Below, one piece after another: positions 10,955 to 21,884 of a stretch of 64,000 nt of DNA. Source of the DNA: Anthopleura xanthogrammica (taxonomy: Eukaryota > Cnidaria > Anthozoa > Actiniaria > Actiniidae); NCBI GenBank assembly GCA_964019055.1, contig OZ025214.1:9871101-9935100 (forward strand), in the 5' to 3' direction. The position numbers were made by a program, and so were the translations under genes. Numbering within the stretch: the first letter of the stretch is position 1; the number at the start of each line of letters is the position of its first letter. The notes beneath the pieces are model-generated. The model was not told the origin of the DNA. It made no database searches and saw only the letters and a program-made list of their open reading frames with translations.

Positions 10955-12802
10955 ATGGTCTCTAAACAGATTTTCTTGCTGGCTGTTGTTTTGATCTTCG
11001 CTACTTTTTCGTAAGTTGATTCGTGAACCATGTGCATGCTTTCAGGAACAATGATCTAAGAACTGCTTTTTACGAATATCTGTCAGTTTTCTAATATAAT
11101 ATGTATTGTATTTTTATGAATTTTGTAGGGGAATCAAGGGTGGTGAAGAGTAGTTTATACTGCACTCACTTCTAAATAGGGTGTCGGGTTTACTTCTGTA
11201 CTCGCGGGATCACATGTTAATAGATGTTGAAGGATCTCTTCCTCGATTCCAGGGGTTTTCCGGGATTAGAGTTTCATCTAGCCTTGACACGAGTCAATCT
11301 CTCGAGCTTGTCCTCCTGCATTCACGCCGTTCTTCGTGCGAAGCGAGAATTCCCCGAGCATGTCGAGCCAATAGACGTTTTTTGCTCTAATTAACGAACA
11401 TTTTCGATATTTTCGAAATCTCGTGCTGTTCGAACAAAAGATGTACGAATTCTTATATGATTTTGTTGTTTAGAAATAATACCAGGTAATCTGGCTTCTC
11501 TCAGCCCGAAGAAATTAGCCAATCAGCGAACATTTTGTTCTTAGCTCAATGTTTCTTAGTTCCGGGTTTTCGTCTCGATTTATAACAACTTTTACTCGAA
11601 AATAAAGAAAATAAAACTCGTCGGTGCAAAGTTCGTTAGAAACTGTTCGTTAGAGCTAAAACGTCTATAAATCAGGAGAGATACACAGACACTAGTGTGG
11701 ACTACTTTGTTAAAAGGCTAGCTATTTTCCCTTTGGCAATACCCGAGACATTGCCGACTCAGATTCGATCGTAACTAGCTTGCAGTTGTTTCAGGGTTCA
11801 AAGAAATGAGAAATTATGTGTAATGGCGCCCCGGCCTTGCTGCAAGGGAAAACCCTTTGAAGAAGATTTTGGACAAAATAGCAGTTTCTATCGCACGGAC
11901 GTCTTGCAGAATGTTCATGAATAGCAAAAACATCTTCCAGTTTTAGAAACCCTTTTCTGACTCGAGTAGGGAACTAACTGATATTTGTTAGCAGAATGGA
12001 AGCCTTCGGCGAACTGGAAGCACAACAAGGTCCATCAGTGCTCGAAGATATACTTATGAAGCGTCGCTCGTGTAGCAGACCATGTAGCCGTTCAAGTAAC
12101 TGCTGTTCTGGCTGGTACTGCCCAAACGACACGTGAGTAATAATGATATAGTTAAGAAGATAATTTATTATTATTTTTTCCGATAAATAACAGGTCGGTC
12201 ATGATTTGACACGAATACTACAGTAATACTGCTAGTCAATGTGTGCCTAGATCCCGAATTATTAGGAAGAATTCGATTCAAGTTGGCAAATGTAGACATG
12301 CAGATTTTAATACACATGAAATACAAAAACAAAATATATAAATAAAATTTAAAAAGTCAGAATTAAAAAACATTAAAATAATTTTAAAAAATTTAGAAAT
12401 TTAAAAATTTAAAAATTTAAAAAATTTAAAATGGAAAAAAAACAAAAACCTTTATTTAGGTGTCTATGTATTTAGTTTATACAACTAATTGGGGACACAT
12501 ATATACCACAAATATCAGGTTCTTTTTACAAAAATAATGTTACAACTAAGCCCTTAAATACCTATATAAACCTTCGAATTCATTTCCCGCATCTGGTTTT
12601 TGATGACTTATATTTAATATCATGTAATTACGAGACAATCACACAATTAAGCCAAAGATTTTTTTGATTTGCATCTATTTCCGTTGTAAAAACAAAGTTT
12701 TTTCTGCAGCCTACCTCCCTAATGTACCTACCTTAATAAATATAACAACATTTCAGCTAATTTCTTTCATTCTTTTTTTCCAGCAAATGGTGTCGGATTT
12801 AG
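10955..12802 (+). CDS. Secreted six-cysteine (ICK-like) peptide precursor, three exons
   Basis: The CDS exons are 10955-11010, 11995-12132 and 12784-12802 (213 nt, 70 residues plus stop). Donors are GTAAGT and GTGAGT; acceptors are preceded by GCAG and TTTCCAG, and phases match. Residues 1-19 form a hydrophobic signal peptide. Residues about 20-43 are an acidic propeptide that ends in a KRR basic site. The mature part, residues 44-70, has cysteines at 45, 49, 55, 56, 61 and 68. This C-x3-C-x5-CC-x4-C-x6-C spacing is the inhibitor-cystine-knot framework seen in knottin-type toxins, neuropeptides and defence peptides. Which role applies cannot be told from sequence. Intron 1 contains a MITE. 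A nearby acceptor, TTAG at 11988-11991, would add one residue and keep the frame. Confidence 0.8.
11372..11668. mobile_element. Intronic MITE, TA-flanked
   Basis: The left end TAGACGTTTTTTGCTCTAA and the right end, whose reverse complement is TAGACGTTTTAGCTCTAACG, form imperfect inverted repeats of about 28 bp. Both continue into AACGAACA. The outer bases are TA on each side, as in Tc1/mariner-type elements, but this is weak evidence. It lies wholly in intron 1 of the cysteine-rich peptide gene and has no coding capacity. Confidence 0.7.
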
Positions 12803-12869
12803 CGAATTCAATAGAGTAGCAACAGGCAAACCCTACTCGTCCACCAAGACATGCATATTAATTCTGTTT

Positions 12870-12875
12870 AATAAA
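12870..12875 (+). promoter_or_regulatory. Poly(A) signal of the cysteine-rich peptide gene
   Basis: AATAAA occurs 68 bp after the TAG stop of the peptide gene, in AT-rich DNA. It is the first canonical hexamer downstream on the coding strand. Confidence 0.6.
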
Positions 12876-13246
12876 TTCCTTAAATAATTATTTAGCGTGT
12901 TTAATTTTAAACCACGAAAATTGTAAAAGTACAAAATGGACTGAATAAATCACAGCAGAAAATCTTGAGAAGTTTTATTTTTAGCTCTCTCATGTGAACA
13001 AATTAATATAATGAATTGAACTGCTAAATCACATAAATTATGCCGTTTGTTGATTGGATGGCGGCTAAAAAATATTTGATCCCTTTCTCTACGGAGAGTG
13101 CTGATTGGATATTTATGAAAAAATGTTTCAAAAAAATCTAGAATTGTTCATGTTTCGAGTGGCCGTACCGTAAAGACAATACATGAATAGCGAGGAGGCC
13201 ATTATTTCGTATCTTTATAACCTTTATTACGCTCCCGAAACTTTCC

Positions 13247-13395
13247 AAAATGTCACTTCCCAGGCCTTCGTTTACTCCTTTACTTAAGGTGGCCCGCACT
13301 TATTGATTCGTTTGACGGGCAAAAATGTCACTTCCCAGGCCTTCGTTTACTCCTTTACTTAAGGTGGCCCGCACTTATTGATTCGTTTGACGGGC
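13247..13395 (+). repeat. 75-bp tandem duplication at the left end of a MITE
   Basis: Bases 13247-13320 are repeated exactly as 13322-13395. Each copy runs from AAAATGTCACTTCCC to the first ~36 bp of the element end (TTAAGGTGGCCCGCAC and onwards). The duplication therefore includes flanking DNA plus one terminus, leaving the element with two left ends and one right end. Confidence 0.9.
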
Positions 13396-13738
13396 ATGAA
13401 TTTTAATCGCGTCTTTTTGTATCAAAACCTTGTTTGATTTCTGAAACATTTGAGGTCATGAGTCTTCAAGCCTTGAACTATGTACTAGTAATTGTTTTTC
13501 TCCGAAAAGGGTAAAAAAAATTTGAGATATTGACGATTTTAAAAAAATGGCTTGTTTAGAAAAAATGCTTATAAATCCAAAAATCTAAGATGATTTAAAG
13601 GCATAGAGGAATACATATTTTGTATATGAAAACAAGTTTTGCGCCAATCTAGTCCTTAGAAGTTACTACACAAATTTTGCGCTGACTGTTGGGAAATTCA
13701 TACCCGTCAAACAAATCAAAAGGTGCGGGCCACCTTAA
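13359..13738. mobile_element. MITE-like element with TTAAGGTGGCCCGCAC ends
   Basis: The left end TTAAGGTGGCCCGCAC (13359, and a duplicated copy at 13284) matches the reverse complement of the right end, which stops at the TTAA of 13735-13738. After a 3-4 bp divergence the arms match again through TGATTYGTTTGACGGG. The inverted repeats are about 36 bp and the 380-bp interior is non-coding. TTAA at both edges suggests the same insertion preference as the 1511-1984 element. Confidence 0.8.
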
Positions 13739-14814
13739 AAGCTGCAAAATTCCTTTGACCCCTTTTGAAACAGTAAAATTTTAGTGACCCCCTCTTAAGC
13801 AGTGGTAATTTTAGTGCATCCCCGTCCCGCTAAGTTTAGAAAAATTGACGTTGCCTGTGAACGTCCTTATAATAGAGCGTTGAGTAAACAAAAAACAAAA
13901 AACAAAAAAAATCAACCGGCACATGCTTTATGTTGTACTAACTCATCCAGCTGAGCGGCATTCAATTTTCTAACCAATCACAGTCCGTTGTGATTTTTTT
14001 ATTTTCGACCCTGTGTTTTTAAAAGCACTTTTTTCTACCTGAAAACTATTGACAATGGAATCCAACAAATTTTAAGTCTCGGATTTGGAAAAGTACAAAA
14101 CTCTTAATAAGAGTGATATTCCATCCGTGATTTATATAAAATATATCCACTCGAGAAATGATTTTCAAACAAAGAGTAAAGGGCTGCAGGTCTTGATCAA
14201 CAATGCTTTGTGTAATTAGTCGTTCGTCCAGCTGGATTGGCTTGTTATAAATCAAAGTTTTGTGTAAAAGATAGCGGGAAAGAAGACCACACTTAACTGG
14301 TAACTTGTCAAGCAAACACGTTTGATAAGTTAAGGTTCCTATGTTCGATTCTTTGTTCGAGGTTTTTTACATTTTCGAAAGTATTCCAGGTTCACAAAAT
14401 AGGTTTAAAAGTTGAAATTCATAGTTGTTAAAACATTATTGAGGAACTGTTGGAGTTTCTCATTCACGTGTGTTATGGAAAGCACTATCTTAGCCTCGGA
14501 TCAAAAACAAAAAACAAACAAACAAACAAAAAAGAAAAAAAAACCAACCAATCAAATGACACAAATGGAATTTTTTTCTGATTATACTTTTTACCATTAA
14601 ATTTATCTAAATTGGGCTCCCTGTGAATTTAATCACGGCATTACGTACTTGACGTTTTTTTATTTAAAATTTAAAAAATCATTGTTTAAATAATTATCTA
14701 TGGAATGAATTCAACAGAAACTAACAAATACTCTCCTCTTGCTACTGTACTCGTTACATCCGACAAATCCAGCTAAAAAAGGAATGCAGATAGGTGTTAG
14801 GTAGATATGTAAAT
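13739..14814. other. Intergenic DNA, no gene seen
   Basis: An 89-codon minus-strand frame at 14046-14315 shows no recognisable motif. A short A-rich tract (AAACAAACAAACAAAC and similar) lies near 14505-14545. No inverted-repeat ends were noticed. Confidence 0.4.
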
Positions 14815-16155
14815 AGGTAGATAGGACGCGGTAGGTAGGTGGGTAGGTGGGTAGGTGGGTAGGTGGGTAGGTGGGTAGTGGGTAGGTAGGTGGATAGGTG
14901 GATAGGGGATAGGTGGGTAGTAGGTGGATGGTGGGTAGGTGGGTAGGTTGGATAGGTGGTAGTGGAGGGGGGTAGTGGGTAGGGGTGGGGTAGGTGGGTA
15001 GGTGGGTAGGTGGGTAGGTGGGTAGGTAGGTGGGTAGGTGGGTAGGTGGGTAGGTGGATAGGTGGATAGGTGGGTAGGTAGGTGGATAGGTGGATAGGTG
15101 GATAGGTGGATAGGTGGATAGGTGGATAGGTGGATAGGTGGATAGGTGGATAGGTGGATAGGTGGATAGGTGGATAGGTGGATAGGTGGATAGGTGGATA
15201 GGTGGATAGGTGGATAGGTGGATAGGTGGATAGGTGGATAGGTGGATAGGTGGATAGGTGGATAGGTGGATAGGTGGATAGGTGGATAGGTGGATAGGTG
15301 GATAGGTGGATAGGTGGATAGGTGGATAGGTGGATAGGTGGATAGGTGGATAGGTGGATAGGTGGATAGGTGGATAGGTGGATAGGTGGATAGGTGGATA
15401 GGTGGATAGGTGGATAGGTGGATAGGTGGATAGGTGGATAGGTGGATAGGTGGATAGGTGGATAGGTGGATAGGTGGATAGGTGGATAGGTGGATAGGTG
15501 GATAGGTGGATAGGTGGATAGGTGGATAGGTGGATAGGTGGATAGGTGGATAGGTGGATAGGTGGATAGGTGGATAGGTGGATAGGTGGATAGGTGGATA
15601 GGTGGATAGGTGGATAGGTGGATAGGTGGATAGGTGGATAGGTGGATAGGTGGATAGGTGGATAGGTGGATAGGTGGATAGGTGGATAGGTGGATAGGTG
15701 GATAGGTGGATAGGTGGATAGGTGGATAGGTGGATAGGTGGATAGGTGGATAGGTGGATAGGTGGATAGGTGGATAGGTGGATAGGTGGATAGGTGGATA
15801 GGTGGATAGGTGGATAGGTGGATAGGTGGATAGGTGGATAGGTGGATAGGTGGATAGGTGGATAGGTGGATAGGTGGATAGGTGGATAGGTGGATAGGTG
15901 GATAGGTGGATAGGTGGATAGGTGGATAGGTGGATAGGTGGATAGGTGGATAGGTGGATAGGTGGATAGGTGGATAGGTGGATAGGTGGATAGGTGGATA
16001 GGTGGATAGGTGGATAGGTGGATAGGTGGGTAGGTGGGAAGGTAGGTCGTTAGGTAGGTAGGTGGGTAGTGGGTAGGTGGGTAGGTGGGTAGGTGGGTAG
16101 AAGGGCAGGTAGGCAGTTAGGCAGGTAGGCAGGCAGGTAGGCAGGTAGGCAATCA
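14815..16155 (+). repeat. Octamer satellite (GGATAGGT)n with a 949-bp perfect core
   Basis: Bases 15081-16029 are about 118 uninterrupted copies of an 8-bp unit readable as GGTGGATA or its rotations, without one mismatch. On both sides (14815-15080 and 16030-16155) the array decays into variants such as GGTGGGTA, GGTAGGTG and GGCAGGTA. The minus-strand frame across it, a repeat of STYPPIHL, exists only because the octamer is open in that frame and is not evidence of a gene. The plus strand is G-rich with regular GG pairs. Confidence 0.97.
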
Positions 16156-16620
16156 TGGCCGCCCTTTCATTTTTTCCTGAATTATTCAATGGTATTCCAC
16201 GAAAGAAAGCATCAAGGCCATCTATTGCTCATTTCATTCATTAACGTATGCCCTAGCCAGGTTACATTATTGCAAAAAAATTATAAATGTATATATCTGC
16301 CTTGTATATATGTATTATGCGCTTTGATGGATGTTTATAGTAAATAAAATGTGTATGGAAATTTGATCGATTATTTTACCCTATCAATTGGGAACGAGTG
16401 TAGAATTATGAATCCAATTCGCCTTTCCGGAATTGAGGAAGGGACTGGGAACGAGTATAGAAACAAACTCCATCACTTGAAAGACCGCACTAAAATTATT
16501 AAGTTTACCGAGTTTTAGATTGTTTGAGCAAATACTGACAGACCGATTAAATTAACTCATGTTATCTATTTTTCCTATACCCTGAACATTATCCAACCTA
16601 TATATTCCTTCCCTCGACTT
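16156..16620. other. Intergenic spacer between two satellite arrays
   Basis: A short repeated phrase, GGGAACGAGT followed by RTAGAA, occurs at about 16390 and 16447. No gene or element ends are seen. Confidence 0.4.
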
Positions 16621-16624
16621 CATA

Positions 16625-16702
16625 CCCTCGACCCTCGACCCTCGACCCTCGACCCTCGACCCTCGACCCTCGACCCTCGACCCTCGACCCTCGACCCTCG
16701 AC
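16625..16702 (+). repeat. Heptamer array (CCCTCGA)n
   Basis: About 11 copies of CCCTCGA run without interruption. They are followed by degenerate copies separated by CTTCATA and CATGCTA up to about 16750. On the minus strand the unit is TCGAGGG. It is a short tandem repeat. Confidence 0.95.
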
Positions 16703-16910
16703 TTCATACCCTCGACTTCATACCCTCGACTCTCGACATGCTACCCTCGACACTGGAAAAAAAGGGAGACTCGAAATTAATAAAAATTTGATATTTTCAC
16801 ATGTGAAAATAACATGTTATATATCTTCACTATGGTAACATACTTCTTATAGCAGAAAAAAAGCTCAAAAAAGCTTTCTTTTCTTTTTCATTGATAATTA
16901 TATAATAAAC

Positions 16911-17045
16911 AGAATATTACATGGGCGCTTGGAGATACGAATTGTATCTTCTCGCGCTGATATTATCGCTGCGCTCATTCATGAGAGATCTTTTCAACAC
17001 TCGAAGATAAAATTCTTATCTCCGCGTACCCATGTAATATCCTCT
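16911..17045. mobile_element. Fold-back MITE, copy 1 (GGAGATACGAATT family)
   Basis: The left arm, from AGAATATTACATGGGCGCTTG into GGAGATACGAATTGTATCTTC, is mirrored by a right arm whose reverse complement starts AGAGGATATTACATGGG and continues GGAGATAAGAATTTTATCTTC. The loop contains GCTGCGCTCA. A second copy with the same arms and loop lies at 32670-32819, which confirms a dispersed family. Confidence 0.85.
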
Positions 17046-17649
17046 ATGTAACATGGTTTCCACTGAGTTATGTAATTTTTTCCGGTCTGGCGTCCTGACG
17101 TCATCCATGCGTGTGCATGGAATAACAAATTAATAAACAACAAAGAAATTGCTAAACAAGTAGAAAAGTAAATGGGAAAAGTAAATACGTTATTGATCGT
17201 CCTGTAGTCGATCCTGAGAGGGAATATGTATATTATTCAATATAATATCCTTTTTTTGAGATTCATCCATATCAATATATAATGTTTCTACAGGAAAACA
17301 ACATAATGATTTAAAGGGAAATGAAACCTGACCTGAAATGGGGAAAAAGTAGTAAGGTCAAACTCAGGTATGACGAACTAGGACCACATTTATTTTGTTC
17401 GTACGTATCTCTGAATCAATTTATGCCCAATAAATAAACATCCATTCTATATGCACGAGTTCCCTTGAACACATTGTGATCCCCCAAAACACCATGGAAA
17501 CACTTCGATTGACTTCCATTAAAACCTAGTTTGTCGTGATGACAATCCCGCTCGTGTTATTAAGCAGGCAGTATAACTGATTAACTAAATTAATTTGAAT
17601 TTACGAATACAAATATATTTGATTAATCTTTTTTACCAGATGTATTTTC

Positions 17650-17887
17650 AATACTGATTTGTTGTGATAATATGTAGAGCGATCGTATCGTCCGTGACAA
17701 GCCGTGGGCTATTGTTACGCCAAAAGCACGTTAAATTTCGTGTTCAAGTTTCCGCTTCTTCAGTTGTCGTAACAAAGGGATATATATTTAGATCTTTTCA
17801 AGTATTTAGAATCGAATGCAAAATTAAAAGACAGCTTAAAAATGATCTTGAAGATGTTTTAATTGCTATCTGGCTAACAAGACTTGC

Positions 17888-17971
<84 letters not shown>

Positions 17972-18120
17972 AGGTTGAATAAATAGAGACTGTGACGTGT
18001 TGATGAGATAGTTAGCTTTGACCAACATGTACCAATGATGGATATTTTTGCTATTCGGCCAAGAAGACTTGTCCAGCTTTCTGAACTGGCACCTCTTCTA
18101 GCCAATTGTACACAATCGGC
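17650..18120 (+). repeat. Duplicated segment A upstream of the FReD gene
   Basis: This segment shares ordered matches with 21885-22215 on the same strand: TTTGTTGTGATAA, then CGTTAAATTTCGTGTTCAA, GTCGTAACAAAGGGAT, and GCTATTCGGCCAAGAAGACT. It contains a perfect (GA)n tract at 17892-17967 that the other copy lacks. No coding sequence is recognised in either copy. The paired copies bracket the FReD gene, pointing to an old local duplication. Confidence 0.75.
17892..17967 (+). repeat. (GA)n microsatellite
   Basis: This is a 76-bp uninterrupted GA dinucleotide run. The open frames through it (Arg-Glu or Ser-Leu repeats) are artefacts of the repeat. Confidence 0.98.
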
Positions 18121-18457
18121 CTAAGTGCTGCAAGGAAGTACTAATTCTTTATTTACAAATTGTTTCACCCCATGCTGTTTTTAACTGATTTATTTTGTAT
18201 TTGACACACATATTCAGGCAAAGGAGAGGGGGAGGGGAGGGGAGGGGAGGGAGAAGAATAGAATAGAATATAATGTAAACATCTCTGTTTGGTTTCAGTT
18301 TGGCAAGATACATCTCAATTGAGAGAGAATTCAGTTATAAATCTCTACCCGTGCTGTTGTGGCGCAGGTGCATTGCAGTAGCTGATGTATATTTCTGCTC
18401 TGGAGGGAAGATACTGATTTCCATAGTCAAAGAAAGAGATTTCTAAGTAATTCATAT

Positions 18458-18460
<3 letters not shown>

Positions 18461-18541
<81 letters not shown>
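18461..18541. repeat. (AT)n microsatellite
   Basis: About 80 bp of uninterrupted AT dinucleotides, fully self-complementary. A (TTCC)n run follows near 18705-18728. Confidence 0.98.
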
Positions 18542-18543
<2 letters not shown>

Positions 18544-18764
18544 AGATATCAAATTAGAGTTTCCTTACTTCCTTCCTTTCTGTAATGTTCATAGTGCCGA
18601 CTCACATGAATGCCTGACTCAAAAACACCTTTATTGATTATACTTAAGGTTATATGACATTAACAATTGCGTGACAGGGGGTATCAGATATCAATATCAT
18701 GACACTTCCTTCCTTCCTTCCTTCCTTCAATGATTCATTCATTTTTTCTCACTTTGTTGTTCTT

Positions 18765-18845
18765 GACCATGATTCTCATCAACACCCATCCATCCAGCTC
18801 TTTCTAACGTTTGTCCAGAATAAGTCACATCTAACACATTCTACC
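18765..18845 (+). repeat. Duplicated segment B, immediately upstream of the FReD gene
   Basis: The phrase ATCAACACCCATCCATCCAG, then TTGTCCAGAATAAGTCACAT, recurs in slightly altered form at about 21308-21385, downstream of the gene. It lies about 200 bp before the FReD start codon, so it could belong to the promoter region, but no regulatory motif is demonstrated. Confidence 0.6.
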
Positions 18846-19043
18846 AAATTCCGGTTTAAATTTAACCAAATTATGTAGAGTAGGACGTAGGGAACCGAAC
18901 TAGAATAAAACAACATTCATTCCATAACAATGGAAAGGATCAAGATTGGCTGACAGAAACATTTGTTAAAAAACAAGATTAAAATTCGTGTATGAGTTGT
19001 CCTGTTGACTGTACGCGAGTATCGAAGAGGAAACACACTTGAA

Positions 19044-20595
19044 ATGAAAGTCTTGAGTTTTGTGCTGATTTTGATCGGCTTATTTCTTGTCAGTAGTGAG
19101 GGAAAACAAGTCACGAAAACCAAAACACACGGCAATGTATACCATTACCAATATTTTGATGCTAATTCCAAGCGGCATTCTTCTGGTGCTCTGAAAACCA
19201 TTTCTAATTCCCTGAAAACTATCGACGGTAAACTGAACGTCATCATGAAAAAAATTGGGGGATATTATACTGGTACTAATCGAGGTACGTAGGTCTTCAA
19301 TCATTTCTACCACTGTTAAACTCTTTAAGTACCACCGACATTTGAAGTCGTTAAAAATCGCAGTGTAGTCAGAACATCAAGAAATAGTATTTGCCACATT
19401 GGTTTTGTTTTCAGTGCCAAAAAACTGTGCTGAAGTTCTTAGAAGCGGCGGAAAGATAAATGGAGTTTACTCAGTCGATCCTGATGGAAAAGGACCATTC
19501 AATGTAATTTTTTTTAAGTTGAATATTTCTTCTGGATAATAAATTGGAAGTTGGAAAAATAAAGCAAGTAGATCTTATGTAATGTTTCTTTGATAGGTTT
19601 ACTGTGACCAGAAGACTAGTGGAGGAGGATGGACAGTTTTCCAAAAGAGACAAGACGGTTCAGTCGACTTCTATCGAGGTTGGGCTGACTACAAGCACGG
19701 TTTTGGTGACCTGAAGGGCGAGTTCTGGTTGGGACTGGATAAAATCAACCGGCTGACCCATCAGACTCGTAACCGTCTTCGTGTTGACCTACAAGACACC
19801 AAGGGGAAGAGGGCGTATGCCGAGTACGGCTACTTTGCGGTGACCAGTGAAAGAAGCAAGTACATACTGAGTCTTGGGACTTACTCAGGTGAGAGAAATA
19901 ACTCAGTGTTCACTTTAAAAATGCGCCTACTTAAAAAAAAAGAAAAGGGTTTGAAACTTAAAACCTAACTTTAGAAGGGTCTCAGTGGGGTTAACCGTTA
20001 CCGCAAAAGCGGCCCAAAATTTAGCCGTAAACAAAAATTAGGCGTAAAAAGTCTAAAAACAGTAAACCGTAATTTCTTGATAGCCATTGTTTTAAAGACT
20101 TGTATTTGTCGAGATCTCTCGTTAAGACTGAATGTTATACAACAATGTTATTTCAACAATGTAAATTAGTCATTAACTTTTTTGTTACCAGTAACTGATA
20201 AAATTGACCGTTAGCCGCAAAAAAAGCCAACATTTTAAGCGTTACCCTCCTTTAGGGTCACCCCCGCTCTACAACCATAATTAGCGCCAATCGAAACTAC
20301 TGAAATGGTCTTTGAACAACTTCTTTTTGCTGTTTATCACACAGGTACTGCTGGTGACTCACTGTCCTACCATCGCGGTGCGGCTTTCACCACCAAAGAT
20401 CGTGACAACGATCATTATAGTGGAAACTGTGCAGTGGACGCCAAAGGTGCCTGGTGGTATGACTACTGTTTCCACTCTAACCTTAACGGGCTGTACCTCC
20501 ACGGGAAAAAAACAAGTAATGGAATTACCTGGTATCACTGGAAAGGACATCACTACTCCGCCAAGAAAGCCGAGATGAAAATAAGACCTGCATAA
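19044..20595 (+). CDS. Secreted fibrinogen-related (FReD) lectin-like protein, four exons
   Basis: The exons are 19044-19284, 19415-19503, 19597-19888 and 20345-20595, with GT-AG junctions and matching phases (1, 0, 1); 873 nt, 290 residues. Residues 1-20 are a signal peptide. Residues 48-72 show spaced Leu/Ile/Met, suggesting a short coiled-coil neck for oligomerisation. The fibrinogen domain spans about 83-290. Cys85 and Cys113 form the usual first pair and Cys236 and Cys249 the second. DRDND at 226-230 is the calcium site and GAWWY (242-246) plus SNLNG (252-256) complete the ligand loop. Family members such as ficolins and tachylectins bind acetylated sugars on microbes; extracellular recognition is inferred. 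Unusually, Phe250 follows Cys249 where ficolins have His. The ATG at 19044 is chosen because it opens directly into the signal peptide. Confidence 0.93.
19979..20270. repeat. Possible inverted-repeat element in FReD intron 3
   Basis: Intron 3 contains TTAACCGTTACCGCAAAAGC near its left side and GACCGTTAGCCGCAAAAAAA near its right. There are several copies of GCCGTAAAC/GCGTAAAA-type words and a G-rich left edge opposing a C-rich right edge. The matches are patchy and the ends cannot be fixed. Confidence 0.35.
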
Positions 20596-20808
20596 AATTC
20601 GAGCCAAATACTTCCCTTGCCGTACCAGTCTAAATTTCACCGAAAGTTACGAACCGAGCTCATTATTATAGAAATTAATATCTTGTTAATCACGAAGAGT
20701 GTAAAAAATTAAATTCCTTTAGCATTACGTGTCCGTTACACATTGTTTGTAGAGTGAAAATACACCGATTGACATGAGAAAATCTTGTAGAATTTAAAAA
20801 GTTAAAAT

Positions 20809-20814
20809 AATAAA
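20809..20814 (+). promoter_or_regulatory. Poly(A) signal of the FReD gene
   Basis: AATAAA lies 214 bp after the TAA stop, on the coding strand in AT-rich sequence. Confidence 0.6.
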
Positions 20815-21029
20815 ATACTGCAGCATGGAACACATATTGTGGTTGATTGATTTGAAATGACGAAGTGTTTGCCAAGTTACATTTTTCGTATCGGAAAGCA
20901 TGGATTCCAATGGCAGCATTACGAAATCATAAAGGAAATTTCAAAAGAAATTTGCAACAGCGGGGAACATTTTGTTGTTTTCGCTGTATTTTCGGGGTTT
21001 TTGAGTGTGTTTGTGTGGTTTTGTTTTGT

Positions 21030-21068
21030 TGTTTTGTTTGTTTGTTTGTTTGTTTGTTTGTTTGTTTT
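21030..21068 (+). repeat. (TTTG)n microsatellite
   Basis: Consecutive TTTG tetramers follow a TTTTGTTGTTTTG lead-in. It is a simple sequence repeat. Confidence 0.9.
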
Positions 21069-21289
21069 TTCGTTAACTGTTTTTATCCTTTTTCAGACTT
21101 CAATGTTTGAATCCAAATTAAATCAACTGCACCGGAATCGAGAGTGCACACAATAAATCCATAAAAATACAAAGTAGTTAGTGCTAAATAGTACTATTAA
21201 AACGACAAAACAAATATTTTTAACGAAATAGTTACCATGATATACATGGATATAACAACATTTTTCTATCATTACTTCATCATCGTTGA

Positions 21290-21385
21290 GCATGCGGCTT
21301 TTTCTGATCAACACCCATGCCATCCAGCTCGTTAAATTCTAGATCGACCTTGTCCAGATGATAAGTCACATCCAATATAATTCAC
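21290..21385 (+). repeat. Duplicated segment B', downstream of the FReD gene
   Basis: It matches 18765-18845 through ATCAACACCCATGCCATCCA and CTTGTCCAGATGATAAGTCA. It lies before A' here, whereas A precedes B upstream of the gene, so the history is not one simple tandem duplication. Confidence 0.6.
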
Positions 21386-21884
21386 ACAAAAATGTTGTTA
21401 TTACCAAAATACAAATTAACAGTACAGTTTGGTTAGAATACTTTTTTACCGTTGTAAATATAGTTGTTGTCGCCGCTTTCAGCATATACATAATTTTCTG
21501 TTCGAAAGAGAGATTGTCTACATCCTCGCTTCTTACTTGTGCTTCTCGCCAAAAGAAAGCAGAATTCGTCAAGCGTCTCGTTAGAAGGGTTATATTTCAA
21601 TTCGTTCAGTCCTTAAAATGCTTATTAACTAGTAAGTACGAATTTTAACGTACATCCATTATAATTCCGATCAAACAATCTCAATTATTTTCTCTTGGTC
21701 GCTATCGCTATGGAAACGACCGTAACCCACTGTGCGCACTAAAATCTTGCGGGCTTGCATATTGTTATGTCTACTTTGTCGCGACAAAGTGCGTGATATT
21801 GAGACGAAGCTATAGCTAGTGCACACTGAGACCTTTAGATGGGAATGAATGATTAAATTTTGTACCAGTTTTTGTTCCAATACT

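Noticed and set aside
14711..16189. 492-codon proline/serine/threonine-rich open frame
   Set aside because: It is entirely generated by the 8-bp satellite, which happens to be open in that frame.
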